A stretch of DNA of 62,293 nucleotides. It comes from VFZS01 sp964353255 (lineage in GTDB: Bacteria > Acidobacteriota > Terriglobia > Bryobacterales > Bryobacteraceae). The stretch covers positions 1 through 62,293 of the forward strand of contig CAYGVJ010000009.1 of NCBI GenBank assembly GCA_964353255.1, read 5' to 3'. Below the pieces are notes generated by a model, which was given only the letters and a program-made list of their open reading frames with translations, did no database searches and was not told the origin of the DNA. This document shows, one piece after another, positions 43,923 through 52,128 of the stretch. The position numbers were made by a program, and so were the translations under genes. Numbering within the stretch: the first letter of the stretch is position 1; each line of letters opens with the position of its first letter.

Positions 43923-44882
43923 CTATTGCAGCCGGCCGAGCAGATGAACCAGCCTTTTCGCCAGGAACTTCTCCGTCTTCGCCATCGACTCCGCCGTGCA
44001 ACCCCCAATGTGGGGCGTGATGATCAGGTTCTCGTGCTGGCGGGCGTAAGCCACCAGAGGGTGATCCGGCATGCCGTCGCTGCATTCACCCGAAAGGACA
44101 TCCACAGCGGCGCCGGCGAGCCGGCCGCTGCGGAGAGATTCCAGCAACGCATTCTCGTCCAGAAGCTCCCCGCGCGCGGTGTTCACCAACCAGGCGCCGC
44201 GCTTCATCCTCTGGAACTCCTTCCGGCCGAAGAACCGTGTCGTCTTGTCGGAGAGGTCAACGTGGATACTGACGATGTCTGCCTGCGCCAGCAACTCCCC
44301 GAGAGGCACTAGGCAGACGCCCGGGTCGGCCTCAGAGGGGGCTATATTGGGATCCGCGGCCACGATGCGCGCCCCGAAGGCGGCCAGATACCTCGCTACC
44401 AGCTTGCCCAGACGGCCGTAGCCGACGATGCCAACTGTCTTTCCGTACAACTCATGACCACGGAAAAGGTCCCGGTTCCAACCGCCGTGTCGCACGGCAT
44501 GCACGGCCGCGGGGATGTGCCTGAGCAGCGCAAGAATGAGACCTACGGTGTGTTCGGCTGTGGCCCGAACGTCCTTCAGGAACTCGGTTTCACCGCGGAG
44601 CGAAAGAGTTTGAATGCCGCGGCGGGCAGCTTCTTCCTGATCGATGTGGTTGAGACCGGTCGTAGGTGACACAATGACCTTGAGCCGCCGTCCCCTATCC
44701 ATCACCTCGATGTCAATCCGGTGCCGGAGACGAATCCACAGAACCTCCGCATCCGGGATGGCGACGAGAAGGCGCCTGCGATCCAAGTCGCCTCGGACCA
44801 CGCGGCAGTGCCGCTGCAAGAGATCGAGCGCCTCGGGTGAGAACCCCACCGATTCCGAAATCAGTAACTTGGGCCGACGCAC
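43923..44882 (-). CDS. D-isomer-specific 2-hydroxyacid dehydrogenase
   Basis: The 319-residue protein has the NAD-binding motif VGIVGYGRLGKLVARYLAAF and the catalytic set of the family: Arg in LVNTARGELLD, an acidic residue in VLSGECSDG, and His in ITPHIGGCT. It starts with GTG 44882, overlapping the neuA 3' end by 22 nt. Members such as phosphoglycerate dehydrogenase act on 2-hydroxyacids. Here, next to a nonulosonic-acid cassette, a role in making or modifying an unusual acidic sugar or side group is plausible but unproven. Confidence 0.85.
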   Translation of the reverse strand: MRRPKLLISESVGFSPEALDLLQRHCRVVRGDLDRRRLLVAIPDAEVLWIRLRHRIDIEVMDRGRRLKVIVSPTTGLNHIDQEEAARRGIQTLSLRGETEFLKDVRATAEHTVGLILALLRHIPAAVHAVRHGGWNRDLFRGHELYGKTVGIVGYGRLGKLVARYLAAFGARIVAADPNIAPSEADPGVCLVPLGELLAQADIVSIHVDLSDKTTRFFGRKEFQRMKRGAWLVNTARGELLDENALLESLRSGRLAGAAVDVLSGECSDGMPDHPLVAYARQHENLIITPHIGGCTAESMAKTEKFLAKRLVHLLGRLQ

Positions 44883-45598
44883 GGAGCACCGCTCTCACGG
44901 AGCTTCTCTCTCAAGCGGAGTAACTGCTCGACAACGAAGAAATCGAACGACGTGTCAATCCCCCAAGCGCGTTCCTGAGGAACCAGCCAGGCACGGCAGT
45001 CCCTACCCTTGAGACTGCTCTGCTCCATCAGCACCGACCTGCGGGTAAGGTAGATCAGACCCGCCCGCAAGTAGAGCTTCGCGAGCTGCTGGCGAGGCTG
45101 GCCTTCAGACTCCTCGGCGAAGGGAGGATCGAGCACTCGCCCTTCCGTTGTGATCACTTTCATGCGCGCGGGGTGATTGTCGCCGACCTCCACGAACGAG
45201 ATCACCGAGTCCGCGCCGGTCCTCTCCAGCAGGTCAATCGCGCCATCGATGTCTTCCGAAAGCCGCAGCGGGTTGGTGGGCTGGAGCGTGAGAATCGCGT
45301 CATAAGCCTCCCCGGCGACTTCCAGCCAGCGCACGGCGTGCTGGAGCACGGGGATGGTCGGCGTGTCATCCCGGGCCAGCTCTGGCGGACGCATGAACGG
45401 CACCTCCAGCCCGCAGCGCCTTCCCACTTCCGCGATCTCTTCGTCATCGGTGCTCAGGATCACCCGCGACAGGCGCCGGGCGGCCAGCGCCGCTTCGGCC
45501 GTGTAGGCCAGCAGGGGCTTCCCCAGCAAGGGCGCAATGTTCTTGCGCGGAATGCCCTTGGAACCGCCGCGCGCCGGAACGACTCCGAGCACCCGCAT
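44861..45598 (-). CDS. neuA: CMP-nonulosonic acid cytidylyltransferase (NeuA-like)
   Basis: The 245-residue protein has the CMP-sugar synthetase opening VVPARGGSKGIPRKNI, then the LQPTNPLRLSEDID segment and a C-terminal WGIDTSFDFFVVEQLL (IDxxxDF) motif. It should activate a nonulosonic acid such as N-acetylneuraminic or legionaminic acid with CTP. Its ATG overlaps the neuC stop by one base (TGATG). The exact sugar is not determined by sequence alone. Confidence 0.9.
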   Translation of the reverse strand: MRVLGVVPARGGSKGIPRKNIAPLLGKPLLAYTAEAALAARRLSRVILSTDDEEIAEVGRRCGLEVPFMRPPELARDDTPTIPVLQHAVRWLEVAGEAYDAILTLQPTNPLRLSEDIDGAIDLLERTGADSVISFVEVGDNHPARMKVITTEGRVLDPPFAEESEGQPRQQLAKLYLRAGLIYLTRRSVLMEQSSLKGRDCRAWLVPQERAWGIDTSFDFFVVEQLLRLREKLRESGAPCVGPSY

Positions 45599-46791
45599 CA
45601 GTCGGCCCCTACCATTACCTCCACGCCCTCCTGGATGTAGTGCAGCCGCTTCTGGATGTAAGGCTCCAGGCGGGCCAAGGCGTCGGCGATCCGCTCGGAA
45701 ACGTATCCGTCGCCGTACAGCGTGCTGGGCGCGTAGCGGCCATGCGCCAACTGCATACGCACCGCCTGGATCACCTCTCCCGCCTCGGGCGCGCAGAACG
45801 TGACGTGCTCGTCGGTTTCCCGGCCCTCCTGACGGTCGCCCACTAGCACCACTGGCGTGCCGAAGTAACCGGCGTCCCGCACAAAGCTGCTCGAGTTGCC
45901 GACGGCGCAGGCGGCGTTGGCCAGCACCCTCAGGTACTCCTCCGGCGGCAGATTCACCAGGGTCCGCAGCCAGCCCGGCTTGCGCTGGTCACGGAACACC
46001 CGGATGGCCTTGCTGATGTGGTCGGCGCCGGCGTCGATGTTGGGCCACAGCACGACAGTCGGCGTGCGGAGCCGCTCCAACGCCCCCAGCAGCTCCTCCA
46101 TCTGGTGACGCTCGTCTCCGTATGCGGTCGTGACGGGATGGAAGACCACGAGCAGGAAAGGCTGCTCGACCTCGATCCAGGCGCCGCTGCCGCCGCTGTT
46201 CACCACCTCGGGACGCAGCCTCCGGTCGAGCGTCCGCGCGATGTCGCTGCTGGGACATCCGATCGCGGCGATGGTGTCCGGACGCTCGCCCATCCGGATC
46301 AGGTACTCGGCCGAACGCGGGGTGCTGGGAAAATGGAAGTGCGCGAACCTGGTGATCGCGTGCCGGGCGCTCTCGTCAATCGATCCGGAAACCTCGCCGC
46401 CTTGCAGGTGGGCGATGCACAGATTCATGTAGGCCGCAGCGATCACCGCAGCCAGCGCTTCATAACGGTCCCCGATCACCAGCACGATGTCCGGCTTCAG
46501 CCGCTGAAACTCGCTGGCGAATTCCACCACGGCGAAGCCGACCGACTTAGCCATGGTGGCCGGCGTCGAGCCTTCCAGCTCGATGTAGACCTCGCCATCC
46601 ACCCCAAAACCGTCCTGCTTGACCAGCCCGACCGGATAACCAAAGCGCTCCAGCACCATGGTGCCGGCGGCGATCACCTGGAGTTCCAGTTGGGGGTGCG
46701 CCTGGATGGCGCCCATCACCGGCTTCAGGCGCCCGTAGTTGGCGCGATCCACCAGAACCACACACACCTTACGCAGCGGGCGCAGGTTCAA
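45598..46791 (-). CDS. neuC: UDP-GlcNAc 2-epimerase, hydrolysing (NeuC-like)
   Basis: The 397-residue GT-B-fold enzyme contains RANYGRLKPVM, LVIGDRYEALAAVIAAAYMN, IAHLQGGEVSGSIDESARHA and VGNSSSFVRDAGYFGTPVVL, the conserved segments of hydrolysing 2-epimerases. It makes ManNAc (or a di-N-acetyl derivative in the legionaminate pathway) for NeuB. The start is uncertain: TTG 46791 is given, but GTG 46767, after the neuB stop at 46769, is possible and would drop eight residues. Order neuB-neuC-neuA matches known cassettes. Confidence 0.9.
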   Translation of the reverse strand: MNLRPLRKVCVVLVDRANYGRLKPVMGAIQAHPQLELQVIAAGTMVLERFGYPVGLVKQDGFGVDGEVYIELEGSTPATMAKSVGFAVVEFASEFQRLKPDIVLVIGDRYEALAAVIAAAYMNLCIAHLQGGEVSGSIDESARHAITRFAHFHFPSTPRSAEYLIRMGERPDTIAAIGCPSSDIARTLDRRLRPEVVNSGGSGAWIEVEQPFLLVVFHPVTTAYGDERHQMEELLGALERLRTPTVVLWPNIDAGADHISKAIRVFRDQRKPGWLRTLVNLPPEEYLRVLANAACAVGNSSSFVRDAGYFGTPVVLVGDRQEGRETDEHVTFCAPEAGEVIQAVRMQLAHGRYAPSTLYGDGYVSERIADALARLEPYIQKRLHYIQEGVEVMVGAD

Positions 46792-47806
46792 GGTCTTCCT
46801 CTCGCAAAAGCGTGTTCGCGACCACCGCCCGCTTCAGCTTGCGGTGGATGACCTGCTGCATGCGCGAAGCAGGCATGCCGCTGCCGGGTTTCCTGAGGGC
46901 GATGTCGGCCTCGGTTAGCAGCCAGCCGGCCGGCAGATCGCGGGCAGCCACGAGGCTCTTGCCAAAGACGGCACGCAGGTCAGCCAGCTCCGCGGCCACT
47001 GCATCTTTGTCCACCGGATGGGCCAGGGCCGTTTCGATGAACCGCACGCCGGTTACCAGTTGCGCCAGCTCAGCCGTCGTCACCGACGCCGGCACATCCG
47101 GGCCGAAGCACTCCCGGGAAAGCGTGACATGCACCTCGACCAGCGAAGCGCCCAGCGCCACCGCTGCCAGTCCGGGGTAGATCGTGCCGGAGTGATCCGA
47201 GAGGCCCACCCGGCAGCCGTAGCGCTCGCGGATCTCTCCGATCACGTTCAAGCCCACTTTCTCGGGCGGGCAGGGGTACTGGGTCGTGCATTGCAGCACC
47301 GCCACCTCGGCGCCGTGGCGACGCACGGTGGCGACGGCGGCATCCAACTCACCCCAGGAGGACATGCCGCTCGACAGCAAAACGGGCTTACCGGTGCGCG
47401 CCATGCGCTCCAGCATGGGCAGGTTGGTCACTTCGCCAGCGCCTACTTTCCAGGCCGGCACGCCCACCCGCTCCAGCATCTCGACTGCCTCCAAGGAAAA
47501 AGCAGATGAGAGGAAAACCAGACCGCTCCGGCGCGCGTGCTCCGCCAGGCCCTTCCACTGATCCTCCGTAAACTCCATCCGCTTCCAATAGTCGTAGCGA
47601 GTGGCGTCCTGAGGACTGAAGTGCACGCGCCACGGCTCTTCCGGGGTGCTTTCGGCGGCGGCAATGTGCGTCTGGAACTTGACGGCGTCCGCGCCCGCCC
47701 TGGCGACCGCGTCGATATAGGCGTGCGCTGTCCCCAGGCTGCCGTCATGGCTCTGCGCCACTTCGGCGATGATCAGGCAGCGCGAACCGCTGTCCTCACA
47801 CCACAT
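46769..47806 (-). CDS. neuB: Nonulosonic acid synthase (NeuB-like) with SAF domain
   Basis: From ATG 47806 the protein has about 345 residues. The TIM barrel carries IIAEVAQSHDGSLGTAHAYI, AVKFQTHIA, VGAGEVTNLPMLERMARTGK, LQCTTQYPCPPEKVGLNVI and VGLSDHSGTIYPGLAAVALG. A C-terminal antifreeze-like SAF domain (LVAARDLPAGWLLTEADIAL) follows. It condenses a ManNAc-type sugar with phosphoenolpyruvate. The start lies inside the last codons of wzm, and a TTG at 47812 is the alternative. Together with neuC and neuA it commits the cluster to an acidic nine-carbon sugar. Confidence 0.92.
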   Translation of the reverse strand: MWCEDSGSRCLIIAEVAQSHDGSLGTAHAYIDAVARAGADAVKFQTHIAAAESTPEEPWRVHFSPQDATRYDYWKRMEFTEDQWKGLAEHARRSGLVFLSSAFSLEAVEMLERVGVPAWKVGAGEVTNLPMLERMARTGKPVLLSSGMSSWGELDAAVATVRRHGAEVAVLQCTTQYPCPPEKVGLNVIGEIRERYGCRVGLSDHSGTIYPGLAAVALGASLVEVHVTLSRECFGPDVPASVTTAELAQLVTGVRFIETALAHPVDKDAVAAELADLRAVFGKSLVAARDLPAGWLLTEADIALRKPGSGMPASRMQQVIHRKLKRAVVANTLLREEDLEPAPAA

Positions 47807-48659
47807 CCGCAAAGGTCTTCTCCATGCGGCGGAAATAGAAGGCGCCGCCGACGAGAACCATCACCGCTACGGCCGCCGAGACGGCGAGCATCGGCCCGGG
47901 CGCGGTCTTCGTCCCCAACAAGGCCCAGCGGAAACCTTCCACCACACCCGCCATCGGATTCAGTCCGTAGATCGTACGCCAGGGCTGGGACAACAGGCTG
48001 CTGGGGTAAGCGACGGGCGTGGCGAACATCCAGAACTGAGCCAGGAAAGGCACCGTGTAGCGCACATCGCGAAACTGCACGTTCAAGGCGGACAGCCACA
48101 GGCCCACCCCGAGAGCCGTGACCACCCCCAGCAATAGCAGCAGGGGCAGCCAGAGCGTGTGCACGGTCGGCATGATGCCGTAAAACAGCATCATTCCCAG
48201 CAGCACCGTAAAGGCAATCGAGAAATCAACCGCGCCGGAGATGACCGCGGCCATCGGGATGACCAGCCGGGGGAAGTACACCTTCTTGATCAGATTCGCG
48301 CTGCCCACCAGACTGTCGGAGGACTGCGTGAGGGCGTTGGCGAAGTAGTTCCACGGCACCAGGGCGGCGAAGGCGAAGATCGGGTAAGGGATGCCGTCGG
48401 AGGGCACCTTGGCCAGGCGGCCGAAGAACAGGCTGAAGACCACCATGGTGAAGAACGGCTGGATCACCGCCCAGGCGGCGCCCAGGACTGTCTGCTTGTA
48501 GCGCACCTTGACGTCGCGCCAGGTCAAGAAGTAGAGCAGCTCGCGATACTCCCAGATCTCCTTCAACTTCAACGAGACCCAGCCGCGGGACGGCTCGATC
48601 CGCAGCACCGGAACTGCGCTCGCCCTCTCCTCCTCGGGAACAGCGATCAGGGTACTCAT
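47796..48659 (-). CDS. wzm: Polysaccharide ABC exporter permease
   Basis: The 287-residue protein has about six membrane helices and the ABC-2 features of Wzm/TagG permeases: LLYFLTWRDVKVRYKQTVLG, PFFTMVVFSLFFGRLAKVPS, and LNPMAGVVEGFRWALLG near the C-terminus. It forms the inner-membrane channel with Wzt (42600-43874) to flip completed chains. The neuB start lies within its last codons, so translation is coupled. It follows the Wzc-like gene by 21 nt. Confidence 0.93.
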   Translation of the reverse strand: MSTLIAVPEEERASAVPVLRIEPSRGWVSLKLKEIWEYRELLYFLTWRDVKVRYKQTVLGAAWAVIQPFFTMVVFSLFFGRLAKVPSDGIPYPIFAFAALVPWNYFANALTQSSDSLVGSANLIKKVYFPRLVIPMAAVISGAVDFSIAFTVLLGMMLFYGIMPTVHTLWLPLLLLLGVVTALGVGLWLSALNVQFRDVRYTVPFLAQFWMFATPVAYPSSLLSQPWRTIYGLNPMAGVVEGFRWALLGTKTAPGPMLAVSAAVAVMVLVGGAFYFRRMEKTFADVV

Positions 48660-48680
48660 CGAAGGAGTGAAAACCCGAGA

Positions 48681-51032
48681 CTATCCACGCTCGTGGCCGG
48701 AATAGTAGTGGTGATAGTAGCCATAACGCCGGGACTTGGGATCCCAGTCGTTCAGAATCGCGCCCACAATCGGCGTACCGTCATCAGCAAAGCGCTGCCG
48801 CACTTCGACGGCGGCATCGCGCGTGGTCTTCCCTGAGCGGAACACCAGAATCACCCCGTCGGCGAGCCCTCCCAGCACCCGGGCGTCCGGCGCCACCAAC
48901 ACCGGAGGAGTGTCGATGAGGATGTTGTCAAACTCGGTCCCCAGGCGCTCGAGCAGCTCATGGATGCGGGCCGAGTAGAGGATGTTGTTGATCACCAGCG
49001 TGGGAGGACCGCTGGGCAGCAGGTACAGCCCAGGAACCTCGGTCGGGCGCACGAGGGCTTCGGGGGGAAGCTGCGCGATCGGGGTGGTCTCCTGGATGAG
49101 GTCGGTCAGACCCCAGGTGTTGGGCAGGCGAAAGACCTCGTGCAGCTTGGGGTTGCGGAGGTCGGCATCGATCAGCAGGACGCGCCGGCGGATTTCCGCC
49201 AGGGCGATGCCCAGGTTACTGACGGTAGTGGACTTGCCGTCCCGGGCCTCCGGACTGGTGACCACCATGATACGGGGCTGGGACCCATCACCGTGCGGAA
49301 GCAAGATGGACACCAGCGTGGCCCGGAACGATTCGGCCACTGGGGAGGGCTTCCGCCGCAAGGTCACCAGTTCCACTCGCCCGGCGTCGGCAGCCGCGGC
49401 TGAAGCGCCATCCCGTTCCGGACCCCCTAGAGCCAACCCGGTGGGGCCCTTTCGAACACGCACCCTGACCGCGCGCCTCCCCGCCCCCTCCTTGTCGGAA
49501 GGAATCACCCCCAGCTCAGGGATCTGCAAGAGCTGTGAGGCCTGGCCTGGCATGCGGACGCGAGGGTCATGCTGCTGCAGAACCACGGCCAGGACGCAGC
49601 CGAACAAAAGGCCGGTGGCCAAGCCCAGGCCCAAGCGAATCCATACATCGCTCAGGGATGGTCTCATGGAAGGGACCGCCGGGTCGATCACCTGGACATT
49701 GGTGGTGGGAATGGCCGAGGCCACCCCCGCCTGGTTCACCTGCTGGAGCATGGCGTTGTAAATCTGGCGCGTGGTGTCCACCTCGCGCCGCAAAAGGTTG
49801 TACTGCAGCGACTTGTCAGCCTGCGACAGCACCCCCTTGGCCTGGGCCGCATAGGCGGCAGACAGCAGTCTCTCCCGCCGCTGGGCCGCATCGTAGTCGT
49901 TCTTGATGCGGCGCAGGATGCTGCCTCGCTCCCTCTGCAAAGCGGCTTCCAGTTCGGCAAGCTGCGCCTGCACTTTCCTGACCCGGTAGTGTGTGGGGGT
50001 CAGCGTGGCCGTCAGGTCCGCCAGCTCGCGGCGCAGGTCGGTGATTCTCGCTTGGTAGCTCCGCAAGGAGCCATCGTCGAGGATGTCCGGCACGGCGTCC
50101 GGAGGGCTCGCGGAAGCCATCTCGTAACGCGCCTGCTTATTGATCCGGTCGGCTTGAATCGCAGACAGTTCCTGCTGCAATTGCTGCAACTTCGCCTCCG
50201 CCAGGGTGCTTCTCTGATCCAGTTGATTGAGGCCCAGCACTCCGGCGGTAGCCACGAAATCTCTGAGCTTGCCTTCGGCCTGTTCGACCTTGGTTCTCAT
50301 CTCGTCTATCTGGCTAAGCAGCCACTGGTTTGTGCGCTGGACGCTCTTGGAGCGGCCCTCCAAACTCTGCCCGAGGTACTCGTTGACCAGTGAGTTACAG
50401 TACTCGGCAGCCACCTCCGGATGGGTGGACTCGCAAAGGATCTCCACGACCCGTGTGCCTTCCACCGCTTTGGCCCTGGTGCCGGCCACCGCCGTCCCCA
50501 GGGCCTCACGCAACGCCGCCGCAGGCTCGGTCGGGGCAGTCGCCAGCAACCTTCTCAAGGCGCTCATCCACTGCACCAGGCGGTCCTGCTCCGGCGGCAG
50601 GGAGGGGATGGTTTCCCGCTCCAGCTTCTCCAACACCCGGCGCTTGAGGGAGTCGCTGTTCAGGATCTTGACCTGGGTGAGAATGTTGGACGTGCTGGCG
50701 GAGAACTGGCCGGCGCTGGCCTGCGGATCGACCTGGTTCAACCCCATAAAGGTCTCGTTCAGACCCTGGATCTCGACGCTGGTGGTGCAACGATACACGA
50801 ACGGCTTGGGTATGACGGTCACGAATCCGACCACCACACCCGCCAGCGCCAGCAGGAACAACAGTCCTTTCCGCCGGCGAAGACCGTTCCAGTATTCCCA
50901 GAGGTCGCCTGAGCCCAGATCTCCGGGACGATAGTGCGGCCCGAGATCCACGTACTGCGGACGCGCCGGGTAGCGGTAGTGCGGGTCAGGGGCGGGAATC
51001 AGGCTTTGGGCAGGATGATGTCGTTCTTCCAT
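48681..51032 (-). CDS. Wzc-like polysaccharide co-polymerase with BY-kinase domain
   Basis: The 783-residue fusion has an N-terminal cytoplasmic stretch, a Wzz-type helix (LLFLLALAGVVVGFVTVI), a long periplasmic part with coiled coils (about residues 200-430), a second helix (WIRLGLGLATGLLFGCVLAV) and a C-terminal kinase. The Walker A segment SPEARDGKSTTVSNLG deviates mildly from the usual GEGKS. The A' motif is VLLIDADLRNP and Walker B is ILIDTPPVL. The tail has five tyrosines (RRYGYYHHYY), the usual autophosphorylation cluster. It should control chain length and export with the Wza-like protein encoded 24 nt upstream. Confidence 0.92.
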   Translation of the reverse strand: MEERHHPAQSLIPAPDPHYRYPARPQYVDLGPHYRPGDLGSGDLWEYWNGLRRRKGLLFLLALAGVVVGFVTVIPKPFVYRCTTSVEIQGLNETFMGLNQVDPQASAGQFSASTSNILTQVKILNSDSLKRRVLEKLERETIPSLPPEQDRLVQWMSALRRLLATAPTEPAAALREALGTAVAGTRAKAVEGTRVVEILCESTHPEVAAEYCNSLVNEYLGQSLEGRSKSVQRTNQWLLSQIDEMRTKVEQAEGKLRDFVATAGVLGLNQLDQRSTLAEAKLQQLQQELSAIQADRINKQARYEMASASPPDAVPDILDDGSLRSYQARITDLRRELADLTATLTPTHYRVRKVQAQLAELEAALQRERGSILRRIKNDYDAAQRRERLLSAAYAAQAKGVLSQADKSLQYNLLRREVDTTRQIYNAMLQQVNQAGVASAIPTTNVQVIDPAVPSMRPSLSDVWIRLGLGLATGLLFGCVLAVVLQQHDPRVRMPGQASQLLQIPELGVIPSDKEGAGRRAVRVRVRKGPTGLALGGPERDGASAAAADAGRVELVTLRRKPSPVAESFRATLVSILLPHGDGSQPRIMVVTSPEARDGKSTTVSNLGIALAEIRRRVLLIDADLRNPKLHEVFRLPNTWGLTDLIQETTPIAQLPPEALVRPTEVPGLYLLPSGPPTLVINNILYSARIHELLERLGTEFDNILIDTPPVLVAPDARVLGGLADGVILVFRSGKTTRDAAVEVRQRFADDGTPIVGAILNDWDPKSRRYGYYHHYYSGHERG

Positions 51033-51056
51033 GGAATTCTTTCTGCGCCCTCTCTG

Positions 51057-52070
51057 CTACCTGTTTCGAATGAGAACGTAAATCGTGCTGACGATCACGG
51101 CCGGCACGGCGACCCAGAAGAGCCGCTTCAGGCCGCTCTTGCCGGAGCGGGGAACCAGCAGGACATCGTTGGGCAGCAGCGGGAAGTCGTTGGCTTTGCC
51201 CTCCAGAATGCGCTTTAGATCCACCCGGATCTCCGAGCGCTTCGCGCTGTTCAGGACCGGGCGCAGGACTCTTGCCTTTCTCGGCGCGGCATCCGGACCT
51301 AGCCCCCCGGCCAGCGCCACCACCTGGGTGATGGACAAGTACTCCCGATCGTCCAGCGGGAAAGCCCCCGTCTTTTGCAGGTCTCCGGTGACGTACACCA
51401 GTTCCACTTTGGGCAGGCTGAGGACGTCGAAGGGCTTCAGTGTGAGGTCCTCGGCGGGGTTCAGCGTCTCCATCAAGGTGTTGATGCTCACCTCGACGGA
51501 GCTGGCCTTTCCGTCCTGCTCGTCCACCGCATTCGGCAGCGGAATGCGCCCTTGCTCGGCGCGCCGCGTGATCTTGATCCGGCGCCCGGCGTTCGGTTGC
51601 AGGCCCCCGACGCGGGATAGCAGTTCGGTCAGCCGCGGCTGGCCCTGGAGTGGATATACTCCCGGACTCTTGAAGGCCCCCAGCACGAACACGGGTGACT
51701 CCGCGAACGCTTGCTTCGCGGATTCCGACAGATTCACCACCACCTCAGGTGAGCGGATGTGAACCTTCAGTCTCTCGGCCAGCGCCACCTCGAACTGTTC
51801 CAGAGTCAAGCCGCTGGCCTTGATCCTGCCCACCAGAGGGAGATTGACGTATCCCTCCGGGTCGATGCGAACCGGCCCCCCGCCGATTTCCGGCGCCTCC
51901 AGGGCGCTGACGACGATCTGGTCACCGGCTCCCAAGACATAGGTCGGGCGAGGCTTCTCCGCCGGGACCGCCGGGGGCTGAGGTTTGGCGAGGCTCTCCG
52001 GTTGCTGCGTCAGCGCCACCGGCGCCATTAACAACAAGGCCGCACAAAGGCCTCTGATTTCGTTCCACAT
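51057..52070 (-). CDS. Polysaccharide export outer-membrane protein (Wza-like)
   Basis: The start at ATG 52070 leads into a signal peptide (LCAALLLMAPVALTQ), giving 337 residues. The poly-export domain has YVLGAGDQIVVSALEAPEIG and VRIDPEGYVNLPLVGRIKAS. Two SLBB domains follow (PVFVLGAFKSPGVYPLQ, LVYVTGDLQKTGAFPLDDRE), and the protein ends with a hydrophobic helix (LFWVAVPAVIVSTIYVLI). No lipobox cysteine is visible, unlike E. coli Wza. It should form the outer-membrane exit for the polymer with the Wzc-like partner. Confidence 0.9.
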   Translation of the reverse strand: MWNEIRGLCAALLLMAPVALTQQPESLAKPQPPAVPAEKPRPTYVLGAGDQIVVSALEAPEIGGGPVRIDPEGYVNLPLVGRIKASGLTLEQFEVALAERLKVHIRSPEVVVNLSESAKQAFAESPVFVLGAFKSPGVYPLQGQPRLTELLSRVGGLQPNAGRRIKITRRAEQGRIPLPNAVDEQDGKASSVEVSINTLMETLNPAEDLTLKPFDVLSLPKVELVYVTGDLQKTGAFPLDDREYLSITQVVALAGGLGPDAAPRKARVLRPVLNSAKRSEIRVDLKRILEGKANDFPLLPNDVLLVPRSGKSGLKRLFWVAVPAVIVSTIYVLIRNR

Positions 52071-52128
52071 GGTTATCTTTGCTCCACCCAGCAACGCTGG
52101 CTCCGCTCCGCCCAATCTGGGGTGGCCC

